Source: Streptomyces sp. R33
GTDB lineage: Bacteria; Actinomycetota; Actinomycetes; Streptomycetales; Streptomycetaceae
Reading direction: 5' to 3'
Length of the DNA stretch: 64,000 nucleotides
NCBI RefSeq assembly: GCF_041200175.1
Contig: NZ_CP165727.1
Span: 7,682,001 to 7,746,000 of the forward strand
In this document: positions 38,707-46,629 of the stretch, one piece after another
Layout: every line of letters starts with the position of its first letter
Numbering within the stretch: position 1 is the first letter of the stretch
Position numbers and translations under genes: made by a program
Notes under the pieces: generated by a model
Seen by the model: only the letters and a program-made list of their open reading frames with translations
What the model was told of the DNA's origin: nothing
The model's database searches: none

Positions 38707-40386
38707 ATGTTGAGGCATCAGCGTGAGCTGCCCCGTCAGATCTCCGACGCCCATGTCGACGCACTCGTCGCGCTCGACCCGATCACCGGGACGTACCTCG
38801 GCACGTCCGTCGGCGCCGGGAGACTGCCCGACTACTCGCCCGACGGGGCCCTGGCCGAGGCCGGGCTCGCGCGCGAGACCCTCGTACGGCTCGCCGCCCA
38901 CACGGACGGCGGCGCCGACGTCGAGCGGCGGTGCGCGCGGCTGCTGCGGGAACGGCTCGAGGCGGAACTCGCCCAGTACGACGCCGGCGAGCACCTGCGC
39001 GCCGTGAACAACATCTCCTCGCCCCTGCACCGGGTGCGCAAGGTCTTCGCCCTGATGCCGACCCGTACGCCCGAGGACTGGGCGGCGGTCGCGGAAAGGC
39101 TGCGTGCCGTGCCCGGGTGCCTGAGCGGCTACCGGGCCTCCCTCGCCGAGGGCGCGCGGCGCGGAACGACCGCGGCGCCCCGACAGGTACGGGCCAACGT
39201 GGCACAGCTGGAGGAGTGGCTGGGTACCGGGGGCGGCGGATTCGGCCGGCTGGCTTCCGGTGCGCCGCCGCACATGGGGGCCGAGGTGGGGGCCGCGGCG
39301 CGGGTGGCGGCGCGGGCCTTCGCGGAGCTGGGGGAGTGGTTCCGGCAGGAGTACGGTGCGCAGGCCACCGGCGCGGGTGCCGAGGACGCCGTCGGGCGCG
39401 AGCGCTACGGCCGCTTCGCGCGCTACTACACCGGCGCGGACCTCGACCTCGACGAGGCGTACGCGTACGGCTGGGAGGAGTTCCACCGGCTGCTGCCCGA
39501 GATGCGGGCCGAGGCGGAGCGCATCTTGCCCGGTGGCCAGGATCCGTGGGTCGTGCTGGCCTGGCTCGGGGAGCACGGCAGGAGCGTCCACGGCGTGGAG
39601 GAGACCAGGCTGTGGCTCCAATCGCTGATGGACGAGGCCGTGGAGGCCCTGGACGGGCGGCACTTCGACATCGCCGAGCCGGTCCGGCGCGTGGAGTCGT
39701 GCATCGCGCCGCCCGGTGGCGCGGCGGCCCCGTACTACTCGCAGCCGTCCCTCGACTTCGCGCGTCCGGGCCGGACCTGGCTGCCCACGCTGGGCCGGAC
39801 CCGCTTCCCCACCCACAACCTCGTGTCCACCTGGTACCACGAGGGTTTCCCCGGGCACCATCTCCAGCTGGGACACTGGACGTTCGTCGCGGCCGACCTC
39901 TCCCGCTACCAGACCAAGGTCGCCAAGGTGAGCGCCACCACCGAGGGCTGGGCCCTGTACGCCGAACGCCTCATGGACGAACTGGGGTTCCTCACCGACC
40001 CCGCCCACCGGCTGGGCCATCTCGACGCCCAGATGATGCGGGCCGTCCGCGTCGTGATCGACATCGGCATGCACCTGCAGCTGCGCATCCCCGCCCACTC
40101 GCCGTTCCGGCCCGGAGAGCGGTGGACTCCCGCGCTGGCACGGGAGTTCCTCGGCCGCTACTCGAGCCGGCCCCCGGCCTACCTGGACAGCGAGATCATC
40201 CGCTACCTGGGCAGGCCCGCCCAGGCCATCTCGTACAAACTCGGCGAACGGGCCTGGCTGGAGGGACGGGAGCGGGCCCGGGCCAAGCAGGGCCCGGACT
40301 TCGACCTCAAACGCTGGCACATGGCCGCGCTCTCGCTCGGCTCACTCGGCCTCAGGGATCTGAGCGACGAACTCGGATCCCTGTAG
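38707..40386 (+). CDS. DUF885-family metallopeptidase-like protein
   Basis: A 559-residue protein. The family signature is seen as WYHEGFPGHHLQLGHW near residue 378, where His and Glu are probable zinc ligands or catalytic residues, and later as TEGWALYAERLMDELGFL, MRAVRVVIDIGMHLQ. DUF885 proteins are thought to be zinc peptidases, mostly uncharacterised. No signal peptide, so cytoplasmic. The ATG starting MLRHQREL was chosen over an upstream start because the domain begins there and CAGGAG lies about 10 bases before. The complete miniature element begins 11 bases after the stop. Confidence 0.82.
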   Translation: MLRHQRELPRQISDAHVDALVALDPITGTYLGTSVGAGRLPDYSPDGALAEAGLARETLVRLAAHTDGGADVERRCARLLRERLEAELAQYDAGEHLRAVNNISSPLHRVRKVFALMPTRTPEDWAAVAERLRAVPGCLSGYRASLAEGARRGTTAAPRQVRANVAQLEEWLGTGGGGFGRLASGAPPHMGAEVGAAARVAARAFAELGEWFRQEYGAQATGAGAEDAVGRERYGRFARYYTGADLDLDEAYAYGWEEFHRLLPEMRAEAERILPGGQDPWVVLAWLGEHGRSVHGVEETRLWLQSLMDEAVEALDGRHFDIAEPVRRVESCIAPPGGAAAPYYSQPSLDFARPGRTWLPTLGRTRFPTHNLVSTWYHEGFPGHHLQLGHWTFVAADLSRYQTKVAKVSATTEGWALYAERLMDELGFLTDPAHRLGHLDAQMMRAVRVVIDIGMHLQLRIPAHSPFRPGERWTPALAREFLGRYSSRPPAYLDSEIIRYLGRPAQAISYKLGERAWLEGRERARAKQGPDFDLKRWHMAALSLGSLGLRDLSDELGSL

Positions 40387-40397
40387 GCACTTCGTGA

Positions 40398-40575
40398 CTA
40401 GGGGGTGTCGTCAAAGTAGCGTCGTCCGCCCGTGAGGGCGGGGCCGGCGGGGTCTGGTGCGTGTGATCGCAAGGCGGAGGAGGGAGGCGACGCTCGCGTC
40501 GTCGACCGACGACAACGCCGCGAGCGCGCGTGCCAGACCCCGCCGGCCAGACGGGACTTTGACGACACCCCCTAG
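40398..40575. mobile_element. 178-bp miniature inverted-repeat element (MITE)
   Basis: The ends are perfect 20-base inverted repeats: CTAGGGGGTGTCGTCAAAGT and its complement. CTAG at both outer ends may be the target-site duplication, as YTAR is for IS5-family elements. A second inverted pair inside, GGCCGGCGGGGTCTGG (40442-40457) and its complement (40533-40548), lets the whole element fold as a long hairpin. No transposase gene is present, so it would move only in trans. Its right CTAG supplies the TAG stop of the minus-strand gene beside it. A truncated relative lies at 32613-32650. Confidence 0.88.
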
Positions 40576-41864
40576 GGGCGCGCCGCGGTGTGTTCGAGGA
40601 TGGTGCGGACCTCGGCGGTGATCGCGGTCTCGTTCCGCTCGAACTCGGGGCCGGTCAGCAGGTTCGGGTCCGCCGGGAGGCCGGTGAGGACCGGGGTGTG
40701 CAGGTGACCGCCGGGCAGCTGCGGGGCGAGGTCGCCGCGGAGGCGGTTGGAGCGGTAGGCCACCTCGTTCGACAGGTAGCCGCCCCCGCCGCCCTCCACC
40801 GCGCGCGAACCCGGCGTCGGGCCGTCCTCGCGGTCCACGGGTGCGGTGGCGCCCGCCGGGATCTCGGTGACGGCGGTGTTCAGGAGCACGGGGTACGGGC
40901 TCTGGACGGCGCCGGTCGCCGCGGCGGTCGGGAGCGTGGTCCGGATGAACTCGGCGCCCGGGGCGAGGCCGGGAGCGGTCACGGGGTGCTCGCGCGTGCC
41001 GCCGGAGAGGGAACCGGTGTTGTCGGGGTACGGATCCGCCGACCGGGACCGGCCGGCCCAGGCCTCCAGGGTGAAGAGGCCGGGGTAGCCCTGGCTGATG
41101 GTGGTGATGACGTCCGCCGCGCCGGGGCCGCCGGGAGCGCCGGCCAGGCGCGGGGCGAAGGCCCGCTCCACGATGCCGGCGTCGAAGTCGGCGTACCGCA
41201 CGGGCAGGACGACGGCCCGGATCTCGGCGGGGCTGCCGTCGGCGAGGGTGATGCGGCGGCCGTTGAGCCGCAGGGCGGCGGAACCGGAGGGGTTGGCGCG
41301 GCGGAGCTCGGCGTCCAGACCGAAGGGGTCGAAGCCGCTGATGAACACGCGCCGTACGCCCGGAGCGGTCCGGAAGGCGTTGTCGGTGAGGCCGCGGGAG
41401 GCATCCTCGAAGCGGGCGCGCAGCGCGGTACGGTCGGCGGCGAAGGCGGGCTCCCAGCGGGCGAGCGCGGTGGTCATCGCCAGCCGGGTCCAGTACAGCG
41501 GCCGGTCGTCCCCGGCCGGGAGGTCACCGCCGGGCCGCTGCCCCTGGGCGCGGCGTACGGCGGACTGCCAGAGGGCCCCGCCCCAGCTGTCGAGCAGCCG
41601 CTCGGCCTCCGCGGGGCTCCGGACCCCGCACAGCGCGGCCGGAAAACGCCGTACGAAGTCCCCGAACCCGGCGCGCTCGACGAGGGCCGTGGTCCGCGCG
41701 TCCTCGAGCCGCGCCTGCTCGGCGTCGAGGGGCGCGGAGGGCGCGGTGCGGCAGGAGGAGGCGTCCTGTGCGTGCGCGGGTGCGGTGACGGCCAGGGGGA
41801 GGAGGGTGGCAAGAAGGACCGCGAAGGACGCGGCACGCCGTAAGAGCATCATGCAATGTGACAT
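40572..41864 (-). CDS. Secreted pyroglutamyl-peptidase (C15)-like protein, Ser at the Cys position
   Basis: A 430-residue exported protein. A signal peptide (LRRAASFAVLLATLLPLAVT, then AHA) precedes about 130 helical residues, then a domain with VFISGFDPFGLD, the C15 opening motif. The C15 active-site pattern [FY]-[LIV]-C-N is present as GGGGGYLSNEVAYRS, with Ser replacing Cys. The His motif is PGGHLHTPVL. The usual Glu motif is not recognisable. So it has the family fold but probably not the standard Cys-dependent activity, or uses Ser. Start uncertain among several ATGs (MSHCMMLL). The stop is formed by the neighbouring MITE's CTAG. Confidence 0.72.
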   Translation of the reverse strand: MSHCMMLLRRAASFAVLLATLLPLAVTAPAHAQDASSCRTAPSAPLDAEQARLEDARTTALVERAGFGDFVRRFPAALCGVRSPAEAERLLDSWGGALWQSAVRRAQGQRPGGDLPAGDDRPLYWTRLAMTTALARWEPAFAADRTALRARFEDASRGLTDNAFRTAPGVRRVFISGFDPFGLDAELRRANPSGSAALRLNGRRITLADGSPAEIRAVVLPVRYADFDAGIVERAFAPRLAGAPGGPGAADVITTISQGYPGLFTLEAWAGRSRSADPYPDNTGSLSGGTREHPVTAPGLAPGAEFIRTTLPTAAATGAVQSPYPVLLNTAVTEIPAGATAPVDREDGPTPGSRAVEGGGGGYLSNEVAYRSNRLRGDLAPQLPGGHLHTPVLTGLPADPNLLTGPEFERNETAITAEVRTILEHTAARP

Positions 41865-41903
41865 TACGCAGATAGGGCCAGCTCCCGACAGACGCCTTTC
41901 CGG

Positions 41904-42791
41904 TCACTCCGGCACAGGTGTGTCGCGCCGCCGCCGATGCAGCGTCGCGTCGAGGGCGGCAGACAGTTCGGGGATCGAAGGCCTCGCCGCCGGCTCGGGC
42001 AGCAGGCACCCGTCGATGGCCGCAGCCAGGGCGCGCGGGAGGCGCCGGCGGGCGGTCACCGGCGGGGCCGCCTCTTCGAGCTGCGGAAACCAGTCCGCGC
42101 CCCCGGTGTCCGTCGTGCCGTCGACCGTGTCGCCAATGTCGAACGGCACGTCGCCAGTGGCGAGTTCGTACAGCGTGATGCCGATGCCCCAGACGTCGGC
42201 CGCCGCCGACAGGGGTCCCCCGCACGCCTGTTCGGGGGCCAGGTAGCCGAACGTGCCCACGCCCGGCGGGGCGATGCCGGGCGGGCGGGCGACACTGAGG
42301 TCGAGCACTTTCGCGTGACCGCATTCCACCACGACGTTGGACGGCTTCAGGTCCAGGTGCAGCAGGCCCTGCCCGTGCAGGTAGTGCATCGCGGAGCACA
42401 GCTGCACGCCCAGGACGGCCACGTCCTCGGCGGCTGCCCGCCGGGGCAGACGGCCGATGAGGTGGGACAGCGTCTCCCCCGTCAGCGTTTCGAGGACGAC
42501 GAGCGGCTCGGGAGACTCGAAGCTCTCGTACGCGCGGACCAGATGCGGATGCGTGAAGCGCCGGAGCCAGCGGCCCTCACGGACGAGCCGCTCTCCCAGC
42601 CGCGGATCGTCGCGGCAGTCGGGGCGCAGGACCTTCACCACGCACCGGCAGTCCCGTTCCTCGCTCCAGGCGTCGTAGAGGTCGAGCCAGCCGGTCCGGG
42701 CCAGGTGCGCCAGGACCTCGTACCCCGGCGCGGGGGACGTGCCGGGTGCGAGGGGCGGGGCCACGGGCCGGGTGGCGGTGGCAGGGCTCAT
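41904..42791 (-). CDS. Soluble Ser/Thr kinase with degenerate Gly loop
   Basis: A 295-residue cytoplasmic kinase without a membrane helix. Beta-3 Lys in CVVKVL, catalytic HLDLKPSNVVV, and VLDLSVAR in place of DFG are present, followed by GTFGYLAPEQA. The Gly-rich loop is missing its glycines (LARTGWLDLYDAW). Asp residues needed for catalysis and metal binding remain, so activity is possible. It is 16 bases behind the ABC exporter gene on the same strand and likely in its operon. It may phosphorylate the exporter, the small peptide made upstream, or a regulator; nothing in the sequence decides this. Confidence 0.86.
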   Translation of the reverse strand: MSPATATRPVAPPLAPGTSPAPGYEVLAHLARTGWLDLYDAWSEERDCRCVVKVLRPDCRDDPRLGERLVREGRWLRRFTHPHLVRAYESFESPEPLVVLETLTGETLSHLIGRLPRRAAAEDVAVLGVQLCSAMHYLHGQGLLHLDLKPSNVVVECGHAKVLDLSVARPPGIAPPGVGTFGYLAPEQACGGPLSAAADVWGIGITLYELATGDVPFDIGDTVDGTTDTGGADWFPQLEEAAPPVTARRRLPRALAAAIDGCLLPEPAARPSIPELSAALDATLHRRRRDTPVPE

Positions 42792-42807
42792 GACCGGACC
42801 TTCGGGC

Positions 42808-44679
42808 TCACGACAGGACCTTCAGGGCGGTCGCGGCCGTGGGCGCGTCGGCCCCGGGCGCACCGCCGTTCGCGCGGTGCAGGCGGGCATAGGCACCGCC
42901 CCGGCGGAGCAGCTCCTCGTGCGTGCCGCACTCGACGACCCGGCCCCGGTCCAGGACCACCGTGGACGTCGCGTCGCGCACGGTGAGCAGGTTGTGCGAG
43001 ATCACGACGGTGGTCCGCCCGGCCATCAGCCGGCGCAGCGGTTCCATGATCCGGCGGCCCGACTCGGCGTCCAGGCCGGTGGTCGGTTCGTCCAGGAGCA
43101 GTACGGGCGCGTCCCTGACCATGGCGCGGGCGATCGCCAGGCGCTGTGCCTGCCCGCCGGACAGCGTCCGGCCCCGCTGGCCCACCACGGTGTCGTAGCC
43201 CTCGGGGAGCAACCGGATGAACCCGTCGGCGTCGGCCGCGCGGGCCGCGGCCACGATGTCCGCCTCCGTTGCGCCGGGCCGGCCGTAGGCGATGTTCTCC
43301 CGTACGGTGCCGTGGAAGACGAGCGTCTCCTGCAGCACGACCGCGACGTTCTCGCGCAGTTCGGACAGCCGCAGCTCCCGCAGATCGGTGCCGTCGAGGA
43401 GGACCGCCCCCTGGTCCGGGTCGTAGAAGCGCAGTTGCAGCTTCCCGATCGTGGACTTGCCCGCGCCGCTCGCACCGACCAGCGCCAGCGTGGTACCGGG
43501 CTCCACGCGCAACGAGACGTCGCGCAGGGCCCACCGCGACGTGCCCGGATAGCGGAAGGAGACGCCGCGGAACTCGACATCACCCCGGGCGCGCCCGATC
43601 CTGCGGGCACGTGCGGCCTCCACCTCGACGACCTGTGGGCGCTGGTCGAGCAGTTCGATGATCCGCTCGGCCGAAGCGGACGCCGCGTAGAAGGTGGTCG
43701 TGAGCTGCGACAGGTCGCGGATCGGGCTGTAGAGCTTGCTCAACAGGGCGATGAAGACCAGTAGTCCGCCCAGCGTGAGCTGCCCCTGCGCCAGCTTCCA
43801 CGTACCGAGGCCCATCACTGCCAGCGCGCCGGTCAGTTCGATCACCTCGACGACCGGGCCGTAGACGGAACGGATCCGGGCCGAGACCATCTCCGCGCGG
43901 AACCGGCCCATGCTCTCGCGGGCGAACCGGCCTTCCTCCGTCCCCTGCCGGTTGTACGCCTGCACCAGCGCGATGTTGCCGAGCGACTCCTCGGCTATCG
44001 CGCTGATCGAGCCGCTGCGCCGGCGCCGCTCCCGGGACGCGGCCCTGACCAGCCGGGAGAAGCGCCGGGCCGAGGCCCAGAAGAGCGGCACGATGATCAG
44101 CGCGAGGAGGGTCAGGTCCCAGCTCAGGTAGAAGAGCAGGCCGAGGAAGACGCCCAACTGGATGACGTAGTAGAGGGCGTTGGCCACTCCGGAGAGGAGG
44201 AACGTCTCGATCGCGTCGACATCGCCGGTGATGCGCGAGAGTACGTCCCCCAGCCGCCGCCGTTCGAAGAACCCGAGCGAGAGCCCCTGGACGTGCCGGT
44301 AGACGTCCGAGCGCAGGGCCAGCAGGAAGCGCTCGCCGACCCAGGTGGACATCACGTCGTCGGCGAACTCCAGAACCCCGGACAGGACGACGAGTCCCAG
44401 GTAGGCGAGTGCGATCCAGAGGAAGGGGCGCAGATCGCGCGGAACGAGGACCTCGTCCACCACGATCTTGAAGAGCCAGATCTCGGCCGCGTCGATGAGG
44501 GGGCCGATCATGCTGAAGAGGAGGATCGGGAAGAGCCAGCGCCGGCCGCCGCGCGTGTACGGCCAGAACCGCCGGAAGGCCTCACGCGGAGCGACCGGCG
44601 GCGCGGCGGCGACGACCGCATCGGGATCATCGGCCACCGACAGCAGCCGGTGCAGCGCATGCCACGCGAGACGCCTCAT
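42808..44679 (-). CDS. ABC exporter (fused membrane and ATPase domains)
   Basis: A 623-residue half-exporter. Six membrane helices (about residues 40-310) precede the ATPase: Walker A GASGAGKST near 404, signature LSGGQ near 505, Walker B VLLLDEPTTGLD near 528 and the switch His in VVISHNLL. It works as a homodimer or with another half-transporter. There is no N-terminal C39 peptidase domain. The ATG (MRRLAWHA) was chosen over an upstream TTG because GAGGA lies about 10 bases before it. The layout peptide gene - hairpin - ABC - kinase suggests it exports the small peptide encoded upstream. Confidence 0.92.
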   Translation of the reverse strand: MRRLAWHALHRLLSVADDPDAVVAAAPPVAPREAFRRFWPYTRGGRRWLFPILLFSMIGPLIDAAEIWLFKIVVDEVLVPRDLRPFLWIALAYLGLVVLSGVLEFADDVMSTWVGERFLLALRSDVYRHVQGLSLGFFERRRLGDVLSRITGDVDAIETFLLSGVANALYYVIQLGVFLGLLFYLSWDLTLLALIIVPLFWASARRFSRLVRAASRERRRRSGSISAIAEESLGNIALVQAYNRQGTEEGRFARESMGRFRAEMVSARIRSVYGPVVEVIELTGALAVMGLGTWKLAQGQLTLGGLLVFIALLSKLYSPIRDLSQLTTTFYAASASAERIIELLDQRPQVVEVEAARARRIGRARGDVEFRGVSFRYPGTSRWALRDVSLRVEPGTTLALVGASGAGKSTIGKLQLRFYDPDQGAVLLDGTDLRELRLSELRENVAVVLQETLVFHGTVRENIAYGRPGATEADIVAAARAADADGFIRLLPEGYDTVVGQRGRTLSGGQAQRLAIARAMVRDAPVLLLDEPTTGLDAESGRRIMEPLRRLMAGRTTVVISHNLLTVRDATSTVVLDRGRVVECGTHEELLRRGGAYARLHRANGGAPGADAPTAATALKVLS

Positions 44680-44701
44680 GGACGCGGTCCTCAAGGATTG
44701 C

Positions 44702-44738
44702 CGGCTGGGCGGTGCTAGGAGCGGGGTCCGCCCAGCCG
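44702..44738 (-). terminator. Hairpin between the peptide gene and the ABC gene (attenuator-like)
   Basis: CGGCTGGGCGG and its exact complement form an 11-bp stem with a 15-base loop. It lies between the peptide stop and the ABC start on the same strand, so it could partly end transcription, giving more peptide message than exporter message. That arrangement is common in peptide-secretion operons. Confidence 0.6.
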
Positions 44739-44748
44739 TTCTCGGCGG

Positions 44749-44919
44749 TCAGCAGCCGCGACCGTGGCGGCCGTTGTTGCCGTGGTGGCCGTTGTTGCCG
44801 TGGTCCGTGTTGCGGTGGCGACGGTGCCGGCGCCTGCCGGTGGTGTCGTCGTGCCCCGAGGTCCAGTCCCTCTTTCCGTGACGGCGGTTTGCTGGGATGA
44901 GATGAGTGAAGATCGCCAT
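44749..44919 (-). CDS. Small His/Asn/Gly/Arg-rich peptide, candidate precursor peptide
   Basis: A 56-residue peptide starting MAIFTHLIPANRRHGKRDW. The second half is Arg/His-rich (GRRRHRRHRN), then a repeated HGNNGH/HGNNGR unit, and the last residue is Cys (GRGC). There is no signal peptide. AGGAGGAAAGCTC before the ATG is one of the strongest ribosome binding sites in the window, supporting real translation. A hairpin and then an ABC exporter and kinase follow. This resembles the gene order of small modified or exported peptides, but no known modification enzyme is recognisable. The repeat is DNA-level (18-base units). Confidence 0.55.
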   Translation of the reverse strand: MAIFTHLIPANRRHGKRDWTSGHDDTTGRRRHRRHRNTDHGNNGHHGNNGRHGRGC

Positions 44920-45101
44920 GAGCTTTCCTCCTGGAGAGGCTTCTACAGGGGCATACGGTCCAGACGCTCCGGGAGATTGCCCTTTCCGGAAAAAATCTTC
45001 CTCCCGCCGCGGACGGCGCCCACGAGTGGGTGAATCGGCCCCCTTCGGGCCCGTCTGGTATGGGATGGCCCGGCACACCCTCATCCGATGGGAGACCCCA
45101 C

Positions 45102-45338
45102 ATGAAGATCCGTACTCTGGCCGTTGCGGCCTGTCTGGTCGTTGGTGCGACGCTGGGCGGGATCGGCAGCGCTTCCGCCGATGCCTCGGCCGAGGGCTAT
45201 GCCATCGGCTCGCCGGGCATCCTCTCGGGCAACGTCGTCCAGGTGCCGATCCACATCCCGATCAACATCTGCGGCAACAGCATCAACGTCATCGGGGTGC
45301 TGAACCCGACCGCCGGCAACATCTGCATCAACCACTGA
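45102..45338 (+). CDS. Short chaplin (hydrophobic coat protein)
   Basis: A 78-residue exported protein. The signal peptide MKIRTLAVAACLVVGATLGG is followed by one chaplin domain: EGYAIGSPGILSGNVVQVPI then NICGNSINVIGVLNPTAGNI with two Cys that form a disulfide. Chaplins self-assemble into amyloid-like films on aerial hyphae of Streptomyces, so this supports the organism assignment. It has no LPXTG sorting signal, unlike the long chaplins. GGGAG precedes the ATG. It is divergent from the small-peptide gene. Confidence 0.95.
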   Translation: MKIRTLAVAACLVVGATLGGIGSASADASAEGYAIGSPGILSGNVVQVPIHIPINICGNSINVIGVLNPTAGNICINH

Positions 45339-45352
45339 CACACGCCCCGCAT

Positions 45353-45384
45353 GCGGTGTCACCGGTCCCGTCCGGTGACACCGC
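45353..45384. terminator. Perfect 13-bp bidirectional hairpin
   Basis: GCGGTGTCACCGG and its complement flank a TCCCGT loop, 15 bases after the chaplin stop and 7 bases before the convergent MFS stop. It can terminate both. Confidence 0.85.
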
Positions 45385-45390
45385 CCGGCG

Positions 45391-46629
45391 TTACGGGACC
45401 CCGCGGATGCGGCGGACCAGTACCGACCCCGCCAGCGCCAGGGCCCCCGCGAACGCGTACAGCGCCGTGTACCCGCCGAAGTGGGTGACCACCGGCGCGG
45501 CGATCACCGGAGCCAGCACCTGGGGCAGCGCATTGGCGATGTTGATGACGCCGAGGTCCCGGCCCCGGTCCTCCGCCGTCGGCAGCACGTCCGTCAGCAG
45601 GGCGAAGTCCACCGACGTGTAGACGCCGAACCCGACCCCGAGGACGAGCGAGGCGACGATCGCCCCCGTCCAGGTCTGCCAGACGGCGAGCAGCAGGGTG
45701 GCCGCCGAGATGACCAGCCCCGACCCGATGACGTAGACCTTCCTGCGGCCCGTACGGTCCGAGCGCACACCACTGATCACCACCGTGGCCAGCAGGGTGA
45801 GCGCGTTGAGCGCCGTCAGGATCAGTACGCCCGTGTCCGCGTCGTCCTCGTAGTGCACGGCGTCGGTCAGGTAGTACAGCAGGTACATCGTGCTGACCGA
45901 GTACGACAGGTTCATCAGGAAGCGCGTCAACCAGGCCCAGCCGAAGTCGGGATGGCTCCGCGGATCGATCCAGAAGCCGGTGAGGAAGGTCCGCCACCGG
46001 AAGGCGGGCCGGGCGGCGGGCCACAGGCGCGTGTCGCGCCGCATCACCACGTACGGGACGGCCGCGAGCACCGAAAAGGCCGCGCACGCGAGATACCCGG
46101 CGGTGACGCCGCCCGCGACCGTGGCGAGCGCCGTACCGACCAGGATCCCGCCGACCTGCGCGACCCCGAGCCAGCCGCCGACCAGGCCGCGCTGCCGGGG
46201 CGGAACCTGGTCGGGCACGGCGGCGGTGAGGGCGGCGAACGCCGCGTTGAGCGCGAGCTGGACCAGGCACCAGCCCGCGATCACCCCGGCGACGCTCGAA
46301 GCCCGTGCGAGGACGAGCAGCCCGGCCGCGCCGCCCGCAACTCCCGCCACCACCCAGGGGATCCGCCGGCCCGCCGGCGACGTCGTACGGTCCGACAGGG
46401 CGCCGAAGACCGGGTTGGCGACCATCGAGACCGCCGCGCCCACCCCCGTCACCAGGGCGAGCGTGGACGCCTTGTGGTCCGGGGTGAGCTGCTGCGCCTG
46501 GCGGGCCAGGAGCAGTTGGAGCGGGCCGAACCAGCCGACCCAGACGCCCAGATTCGCGAGGGACAGCGCACCGACCCAGCGCCCGCCGACCGGGCTGCCG
46601 GTCTCCGCGGCCGTCCGTTCGACGGTCAT
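45391..46629 (-). CDS. MFS sugar transporter
   Basis: A 412-residue, about 12-helix permease. The first loop motif is GALSDRTTSPAGRRIPWV and a later one is GVRSDRTGRRKVYVIG, the MFS/GPH-like cation-sugar symporter pattern. The start overlaps the beta-glucosidase stop by 4 bases (ATGA), so the two are co-translated. The permease probably imports a beta-glucoside such as cellobiose or an aryl-glucoside for that enzyme. No lac/cel-type regulator is adjacent. A strong terminator follows. Confidence 0.85.
   Translation of the reverse strand: MTVERTAAETGSPVGGRWVGALSLANLGVWVGWFGPLQLLLARQAQQLTPDHKASTLALVTGVGAAVSMVANPVFGALSDRTTSPAGRRIPWVVAGVAGGAAGLLVLARASSVAGVIAGWCLVQLALNAAFAALTAAVPDQVPPRQRGLVGGWLGVAQVGGILVGTALATVAGGVTAGYLACAAFSVLAAVPYVVMRRDTRLWPAARPAFRWRTFLTGFWIDPRSHPDFGWAWLTRFLMNLSYSVSTMYLLYYLTDAVHYEDDADTGVLILTALNALTLLATVVISGVRSDRTGRRKVYVIGSGLVISAATLLLAVWQTWTGAIVASLVLGVGFGVYTSVDFALLTDVLPTAEDRGRDLGVINIANALPQVLAPVIAAPVVTHFGGYTALYAFAGALALAGSVLVRRIRGVP

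Noticed and set aside
37573..40320. 915-codon minus-strand frame opposite sigJ and the DUF885 gene
   Set aside because: Antisense shadow with no recognisable domain.
41904..44919. Class III or IV lanthipeptide system
   Set aside because: The kinase has no lyase or LanC-like cyclase part, and the peptide's second half has almost no Ser/Thr, so the known lanthipeptide classes do not fit.
44764..45033. Plus-strand Val/Ala-run frame that could look like a hydrophobic toxin
   Set aside because: It is the complement of the peptide's 18-base repeat, has no ribosome binding site, and its run simply reflects the repeat.
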